NCBI GenBank assembly: GCA_017854535.1
Contig: JAFMHL010000007.1
Location: forward strand, 1-64,000
DNA: 64,000 nt
DNA from: Nitratireductor sp.
Lineage (GTDB): Bacteria; Pseudomonadota; Alphaproteobacteria; Rhizobiales; Rhizobiaceae
Reading direction: 5' to 3'
The translations under genes and the position numbers were made by a program. The notes below the pieces were generated by a model. The model saw nothing but the letters and a program-made list of their open reading frames with translations. It ran no database searches and was not told the origin of the DNA. How positions within the stretch are numbered: position 1 is the first letter of the stretch; each line of letters opens with the position of its first letter. Shown in pieces: positions 59,495-64,000 of the stretch.

Positions 59495-59634
59495 GCTCTG
59501 GATATAACAGAGCACGGGCCACGGACACATTGCTTGTACAGGTCTATCCACAGCCGAATATATGACCATCCAAATTTCTTAGTCACGATTATACAGTCAC
59601 CAGATGTAGCGCGATAAATTCTGAAACGAAAAAT

Positions 59635-59660
59635 CCTACTGACATATGGGTGTCAGTAGG
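59635..59660 (+). promoter_or_regulatory. Perfect 10-bp inverted repeat between mazG and the GST-like gene
   Basis: CCTACTGACA and TGTCAGTAGG flank a six-base spacer (TATGGG). It lies in the 210-base region between divergent genes, 44 bases before the GST-like start. No T-run follows (GGGGGTGC), so an operator for a dimeric repressor is more likely than a terminator. Confidence 0.6.
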
Positions 59661-59704
59661 GGGGTGCTATAGCGTGGTTCAAATGATCAAAACGGAGCTT
59701 GAAC

Positions 59705-60397
59705 ATGCTAATTCTTGAAACTTTCAGACCTGCATTTGGAATACGTTGCCCTAGTCCACCTTGCTTGAAAACTGAGGCATTGCTGGCCCTTAGCGGCGTT
59801 GAATACGAATTAAAATATGGCGATGTGACCAAAGCACCTAGAGGAAAGTTTCCTGTCTTGCATGATGGTGAAACAGTCATCCCGGACTCCGCGAATATTT
59901 ATGCCCACCTTGTGGCAAATCACGGCTTCGACATTGATGCTGATCTTAGCGAGCAGGAAAGGGTGGTGTCACACGCATTCCAGCAAATGTTGGAAAAACG
60001 TCAATATTTTATTTCTGCATATCTGCGCTGGCGAGATAACCCAGACTTAGTACGCAATGGACTTCTGGGCGATGTTCCTGCTTTTATCAGACATATAGTG
60101 TTCGCCATCGTGAAGAAAAAAATTCTTAAAACATCACATTTGCAAGGAACCAGTCGTCATACAAATGAAGAACTGGTTGCCATGGTCCGCGCCAATCTAA
60201 CAGCAATCGATTCTATGATTGGAGATAAAACATGGTTCTTTGGAGAGAAATTACACTCCATCGACGCAGTTTTGTTTGGGCAACTTGAAGAAATCTTCTT
60301 TGCCGAAATACCCACACCAACCCGCATCATGGCATCAGAGTTTCCAAGGCTAACAGACTATGTTGTCAGGTTCCGCAAAGAGGTTTTCGGAGAATAG
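59705..60397 (+). CDS. Glutathione S-transferase-like protein
   Basis: This 230-residue protein has an N-terminal thioredoxin-like domain (FRPAFGIRCPSPPCLKTEALLALSG; then GKFPVLHDGETVIPDSANIYAHL, with the Pro-Val and Asp-Ser glutathione contacts) and a helical C-terminal domain. CPSPPCLK recalls the Fax/metaxin-like branch of GSTs. The substrate is unknown. ATG 59705 is chosen over the TTG two codons upstream. A perfect inverted repeat lies upstream. Confidence 0.85.
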   Translation: MLILETFRPAFGIRCPSPPCLKTEALLALSGVEYELKYGDVTKAPRGKFPVLHDGETVIPDSANIYAHLVANHGFDIDADLSEQERVVSHAFQQMLEKRQYFISAYLRWRDNPDLVRNGLLGDVPAFIRHIVFAIVKKKILKTSHLQGTSRHTNEELVAMVRANLTAIDSMIGDKTWFFGEKLHSIDAVLFGQLEEIFFAEIPTPTRIMASEFPRLTDYVVRFRKEVFGE

Positions 60398-60429
60398 AAA
60401 GTAAAATGGTTTCCTGATATGAAGAAGAA

Positions 60430-61227
60430 ATGAAACATACTTTTTTCCTGATAACTCTCATTGTTTCTTTTTCTTTTTGGTCCACTATTTCCGCCGCAAC
60501 GGAAATTGTGGAGAGAGTAGATTTACAACGCTTTTTCGATGATGAGGGCGTGGAGGGGACTTTTGTGGTCCTCTCGACTGTTCCTGACCGGCTAATCTTG
60601 GTCAACGAAGACCGGGCAGAAACTCGCTTCAATCCTGCGTCGACTTTTAAAATCGCCAATAGCCTAATCGCCTTGGAAACTGCAGTTGTTGCCGATGAAA
60701 ATAAAGTGATCCCGTATGGCGGAAAACCACAAATCATAACTGCTTGGGAAAAAGATATGTCTATGCGCGATGCAATAGAAATTTCTAACGTTCCGGTGTT
60801 CCAAGAGTTGGCAAGGCGAATTGGCTTGATGCGTTATAGCAAATGGTTGAAAATATTTGACTATGGAAACATGTCCACCGGCAACAACGTAGAAACCTTC
60901 TGGCTTGATGGTCTCCTGAAGATTAGTGCAATTGAGCAAGTCTATTTTCTGAGGAAACTGGCGACAAGGGCATTGGAGGCTGCTAACAAAAACCAAGCAA
61001 TTGTTGCAGACATAATAAAGTTGAATACGGCCAACGGTAAAACTCTTTACGGAAAGACGGGTTGGACGTCCGCGCCGGACCCTGACATTGGCTGGTTTGT
61101 GGGGTGGGTTTCTGATGGCGATACAATCCATACATTCGCGGTAAACATCGACATCACTAAAAGGTCTGATGCAAAACATCGAAGGTCCATTGCTGGAACA
61201 ATTCTCGGTGAACTTGGTATCTACTGA
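60430..61227 (+). CDS. Class D (OXA-type) beta-lactamase homologue
   Basis: This 265-residue protein has a signal peptide (cleavage near SAA, residue 23) and every class D landmark in order: S71-T-F-K74, S119-N-V, Y145-G-N, W158-L-D-G and K209-T-G followed by WTSAPDPDIGWFVGWV. Ser71 would be the acyl-enzyme nucleophile and Lys74 the carboxylated base. It is free-standing, without the membrane protease of BlaR1 sensors. There is no integron, transposon or odd neighbour, so it looks chromosomal. It may hydrolyse penicillins, but activity cannot be inferred from motifs alone. Confidence 0.9.
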   Translation: MKHTFFLITLIVSFSFWSTISAATEIVERVDLQRFFDDEGVEGTFVVLSTVPDRLILVNEDRAETRFNPASTFKIANSLIALETAVVADENKVIPYGGKPQIITAWEKDMSMRDAIEISNVPVFQELARRIGLMRYSKWLKIFDYGNMSTGNNVETFWLDGLLKISAIEQVYFLRKLATRALEAANKNQAIVADIIKLNTANGKTLYGKTGWTSAPDPDIGWFVGWVSDGDTIHTFAVNIDITKRSDAKHRRSIAGTILGELGIY

Positions 61228-61271
61228 TGACCGAAACCGAATGAACCAACGCTCAAATACGTCAAATTTGC

Positions 61272-61285
61272 TTGATCCAAATCAA
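61272..61285 (+). promoter_or_regulatory. FNR/FixK-type box, TTGAT-N4-ATCAA
   Basis: TTGATCCAAATCAA is a perfect match to the consensus shared by Fnr, FnrL, Anr and FixK. If TAAGAA (61308-61313) is the -10, the box is centred at about -41.5, the class II activating position, with transcription starting near 61320. The usp start follows at 61341. Confidence 0.8.
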
Positions 61286-61340
61286 GGGACGTAGATGCAT
61301 TTCCAACTAAGAAAAATACAAACATTGTTGGGAAAGCAAA

Positions 61341-62186
61341 ATGGCATATACAGAAATTCTTGTTCACCTTGACTATACCAAGGCCTGCGAAGATCGTGTC
61401 AAAGCAGCATTGTCGTTGGCTGCTAGAAGCGGAGGAAGGGTGAGGGGCGTTGCTTTTGCACTAGAGTCGACAATATCGTCCTATTTAGGCATCCAAATAT
61501 CTGCTGGCCTCGATAAAAAGCAAAAGAAAATCATTGAAAAAGCAGCGGCTAAACTAATCAAGAGCTTTGAGGCAATGGCAGCAAAGGCTGACGTGCCTTC
61601 TTCAAGTGAGATTATAAGCTGTTATGCCACCAAGGCAGCAGCACGTTTGGCTTTCTATGCGAGACATTCTGATATTGCGGTTATGGGTCAACCTGATCCT
61701 GATGCAGAGAGTGCATCCTTTATCGAATCTTTATATGAAGGTGTTCTTTTCGGTTCAGGCCGTTCGGTTTATCTGGTTCCTTACTATGGACAGTTTAAGA
61801 CAAAGTTTCGAAAAGCTGTGATTGCGTGGGATGGTAGTAAAAAAGCGGCTAGGGCGGTTCGCGATGCCATACCAATGCTCAAAGGCCGCGGTAAAACGAT
61901 AATCTTGATTTTGAACCCTGATAAACGCAAAAGCGCCCACGGCGCAGCACCTGGCGCTGATTTGGCAGAATACCTCACGAACCATGGTGTTGATTGCAAG
62001 GTTGAGATTATCAAGAATACGGACTTGAGCACTGATACGCTTATCCTCAATCACCTGACCGATATCGGCGCTGATCTTTTGGTGATGGGCGCTTATGGAC
62101 ACTCACGGCTTCGCGAAAAAGCATTTGGCGGCGTAACCAGCTCGATCGTGCATCAGATGACCACGCCAGTCATGATGTCTGAGTGA
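61341..62186 (+). CDS. Universal stress protein, tandem Usp domains
   Basis: This 281-residue protein has two Usp domains. The second ends with the ATP-binding pattern MGAYGHSRLREKAFGGVTSSI, whereas the first (VMGQPDPDAESASFIESLYEG) has lost it. The linker region has KAVIAWDGSKKAARAVRDA, the start of the second domain. The upstream FNR-type box suggests induction when oxygen is low, as for many alphaproteobacterial Usp proteins. AAAGCAAA precedes the ATG, a weak ribosome binding site. Confidence 0.93.
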   Translation: MAYTEILVHLDYTKACEDRVKAALSLAARSGGRVRGVAFALESTISSYLGIQISAGLDKKQKKIIEKAAAKLIKSFEAMAAKADVPSSSEIISCYATKAAARLAFYARHSDIAVMGQPDPDAESASFIESLYEGVLFGSGRSVYLVPYYGQFKTKFRKAVIAWDGSKKAARAVRDAIPMLKGRGKTIILILNPDKRKSAHGAAPGADLAEYLTNHGVDCKVEIIKNTDLSTDTLILNHLTDIGADLLVMGAYGHSRLREKAFGGVTSSIVHQMTTPVMMSE

Positions 62187-62531
62187 TAGGCCTTAAGGCG
62201 TGAAATGGTAACAGCTTGCGTGTTAGTTTACGTTGGTGCTCAATAGGGAATGTTGGCTGGATAAATTCAATCAAAGACACGTGTGCTACCATACACATCT
62301 TAGTCGCATAAGATATATTATGGAACTAAAACATATAACAATTGTTGGTAATCACTAACCATAAAGCTGAAATATTACTTTAGAATAATCCGCTATCCCT
62401 TTGTTTTATTGTAATTAGTAAACCTACTGTACCGAGGTAATTGATTCGCGATCACATTCTGTGACATGATACACATCCTTAACATTAGAACTGTATTTTA
62501 ATGAAAGTAAGAAATACCTGTCGCCAATGTA
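62187..62531 (+). other. AT-rich noncoding region before the L,D-transpeptidase gene
   Basis: No gene is seen in these 345 bases. A ten-base palindrome GCCTTAAGGC (62190-62199) follows usp. An inverted repeat TCACA-TTC-TGTGA (62452-62464) lies 68 bases before the ATG and could be a regulator site. The stretch is strongly AT-rich, and I could not pick a convincing -35/-10 pair. Confidence 0.5.
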
Positions 62532-63848
62532 ATGAGTGTGCGTATGTCAAAATCTTTCAAACTTGCAATCCCGATAGCCAGTTTATTGGTATCGGTTCAT
62601 GGTACGGCAGCTTATGCTGAAAATGGTATTGTCGAGCTTCGAATGGCAACGTCGCTTACATCCAATACTGACAAACATGGTTTGGACCGTGTCACAACCA
62701 GCACCACACAAAACAGAAATCTTGACGTCCTGACGAAAAAGCCTTCTAGCGAAACGATGCCGCGTTGGATAGCCGTGTCGTTGAAAGATCAAAGCCTCAA
62801 GCTGTATCAGGGTTTGGAAGTGATTGAGCATTCAAACATTTCGAGTGGAAAATCTGGTCACGCTACGCCGACAGGAATATTTTCCATCTTAGGCAAAAAA
62901 AAATTCCACAAATCCAATATTTACAGCAATGCTCCTATGCCCTTTATGCAGCGTCTAACTTGGTCTGGCATTGCGTTGCATGAATCAAATAGCGTTCCAT
63001 CTTATCCTGCATCTCATGGATGTGTCAGATTGCCGAACGGCTTTGCCAAGAAGCTTTATGGACAAACAAAGCACGGTATCCATGTAATTATTAGTCCGGA
63101 GGAGGTGGTTCCAAAATGGGTAAGCCACCCTTCCCTGTTTCAATCCAACAAGTCCGATATCAACCTTGCTGCTCTGCGCACAAGCATTGCGGATTACGAT
63201 GGCGATGCTGATGATAAACTTAAAACGAGCAAAGCCAAGCCGTTGCGGATCTATGTGACCCGCGCCACCAAGTGGGACGAAGTTTTCTACGTACAATCGC
63301 AACTTTATGACCTTGGTTACACCTTCAGTGAACCTGATGGCCTATATGGAAAGATGAGCATTGCCGCCGTAAAACGCTTTCAATCTGCTAACAGCTTGAA
63401 AAGAACCGGCACCATCACAGATGAGCTGTTGGATACACTGAAAGTTCAATCAGGTAGCAAAATTGTACCAAAAGCCAAGCTTTTTATTCGCCGAGATAAG
63501 CAGCCGATTTATGAAACACAGATTACTTTGAGCGATCCGCAAAAACCTTTGGGATCGCATTTGCTGATGATGTCAGAAAATAGCAGCGGTGAATCCAATT
63601 GGTTTTCGATCTCAATGTCATCCAAAATCCCAAATCATATCATTAGAGACCATGGTTTGGAAAAAGCCTATAGAAACACCCGTGTTTTCGCGAATGTGAA
63701 CGAGACACTTGATAGGATTGTATTGCCGGATGATGCTCGAACTTTCATAGAAGCGCGGCTCGAAGGCGGAGCAAGCTTTGCTATTTCTGACAATGGTATT
63801 GGCACTGAAACGGGAGACGGGACAGACTTTATCGTCCAAACCCATTAG
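62532..63848 (+). CDS. L,D-transpeptidase with peptidoglycan-binding domain
   Basis: This 438-residue exported protein has a signal peptide (cleavage near AAYA, residue 29), a YkuD catalytic domain (residues ~78-190) with H150 and the active-site S161-H-G-C164-V-R166, and a peptidoglycan-binding repeat (~250-305, [27 protein letters not shown]). Such enzymes make 3-3 crosslinks or anchor proteins to peptidoglycan; Rhizobiales rely heavily on them. ATG 62544 is an alternative start. Its stop overlaps the convergent mgsA stop. Confidence 0.93.
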   Translation: MSVRMSKSFKLAIPIASLLVSVHGTAAYAENGIVELRMATSLTSNTDKHGLDRVTTSTTQNRNLDVLTKKPSSETMPRWIAVSLKDQSLKLYQGLEVIEHSNISSGKSGHATPTGIFSILGKKKFHKSNIYSNAPMPFMQRLTWSGIALHESNSVPSYPASHGCVRLPNGFAKKLYGQTKHGIHVIISPEEVVPKWVSHPSLFQSNKSDINLAALRTSIADYDGDADDKLKTSKAKPLRIYVTRATKWDEVFYVQSQLYDLGYTFSEPDGLYGKMSIAAVKRFQSANSLKRTGTITDELLDTLKVQSGSKIVPKAKLFIRRDKQPIYETQITLSDPQKPLGSHLLMMSENSSGESNWFSISMSSKIPNHIIRDHGLEKAYRNTRVFANVNETLDRIVLPDDARTFIEARLEGGASFAISDNGIGTETGDGTDFIVQTH

Positions 63849-64000
63849 AGCCTTTTGCGTTTCATATGTTCGATAATGGCATCCGCTGTTTCTTCGTTGA
63901 GTGCCAGTGCGGTGTCGTAAAGAACCGCCAAGCGCGTCAGTGATTTTACATCAACATCGTGCGGTTGTGACGATAGAGGATCGATAAAAAAGATCAAACA
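63845..64000 (-). CDS. mgsA: Methylglyoxal synthase (partial, C-terminal end)
   Basis: The right edge cuts this gene; the last 51 residues read [20 protein letters not shown], then [23 protein letters not shown] and a basic tail to TAA. The motif DPLxxxPHDxDVKxLxRLA is diagnostic for MgsA, which turns dihydroxyacetone phosphate into methylglyoxal and relieves phosphosugar stress. The PHD histidine and aspartate belong to the active site. The stop (63845-63847) overlaps the L,D-transpeptidase stop on the other strand. Confidence 0.93.
   Translation of the reverse strand, partial: CLIFFIDPLSSQPHDVDVKSLTRLAVLYDTALALNEETADAIIEHMKRKRL

Noticed and set aside
1-64000. tRNA genes, CRISPR arrays, insertion sequences or prophage
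   Set aside because: Reading the intergenic regions showed no tRNA-like cloverleaf with a T-loop motif, no regularly spaced repeats and no transposase or integrase.

Overview
This window comes from an alphaproteobacterium of the order Hyphomicrobiales (Rhizobiales). The evidence is gene order: nuo-birA-rnj-mce-DUF1467-proS-lolCD-dnaE; rpsB-tsf-pyrH-frr-uppS-cdsA-rseP-bamA-lpxD-fabZ-lpxA-lpxI-lpxB; and cinA-ispDF-dusB-ntrBC-ntrYX-trkA-hfq-hflX. Fused ispDF, LpxI instead of LpxH, a short ProS and RNase J support the same placement. The DNA looks only moderately GC-rich for this order, which may suggest a marine lineage such as Ahrensia-like bacteria; that is a guess. I found no tRNA, rRNA, insertion sequence, prophage or CRISPR array.

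Region 1 (1-14938) is a respiratory complex I operon, from the end of nuoB to nuoN. It is interrupted between nuoC and nuoD by three 14-bp repeats and a broken four-helix-bundle (S23/IVP-type) gene, and it carries a small membrane protein gene between nuoD and nuoE. Region 2 (14948-26436) holds birA, RNase J, methylmalonyl-CoA epimerase, a DUF1467 protein, an oppositely oriented exported protein, proS, lolCD, then two small genes and dnaE. The two small genes lie behind a sigma-70-like promoter whose -10 element is covered by a perfect alphaproteobacterial LexA box (GAAC-N7-GAAC). The first encodes a 32-residue membrane peptide. This is the best candidate here for a little-described system: an SOS-induced membrane peptide beside the replicative polymerase gene.

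Region 3 (26468-28984) is accessory: a PPK2 polyphosphate kinase, a cyclic-nucleotide-binding membrane protein gene split by an in-frame TGA, and an unknown exported protein. Region 4 (28985-43400) runs from translation (rpsB, tsf, frr) and UMP kinase to isoprenoid and phospholipid precursors (uppS, cdsA), then to envelope assembly (rseP, bamA) and lipid A synthesis. RpsB carries an Ala/Pro linker and a helix-hairpin-helix tail that resembles the tail of NuoE. dxr is not between cdsA and rseP.

Region 5 (43397-58263) holds CinA, IspDF, DusB, the two nitrogen two-component systems NtrBC and NtrYX, TrkA/TrkH potassium uptake, Hfq, HflX and a PH-domain membrane protein. Region 6 (58260-64000) is accessory and stress related: a lipoprotein, MazG, a glutathione S-transferase-like protein, a class D beta-lactamase homologue, a universal stress protein behind a perfect FNR-type box, an L,D-transpeptidase, and the end of methylglyoxal synthase. 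Many genes overlap their neighbour by 1-4 bases, and three convergent pairs overlap at their stop codons.
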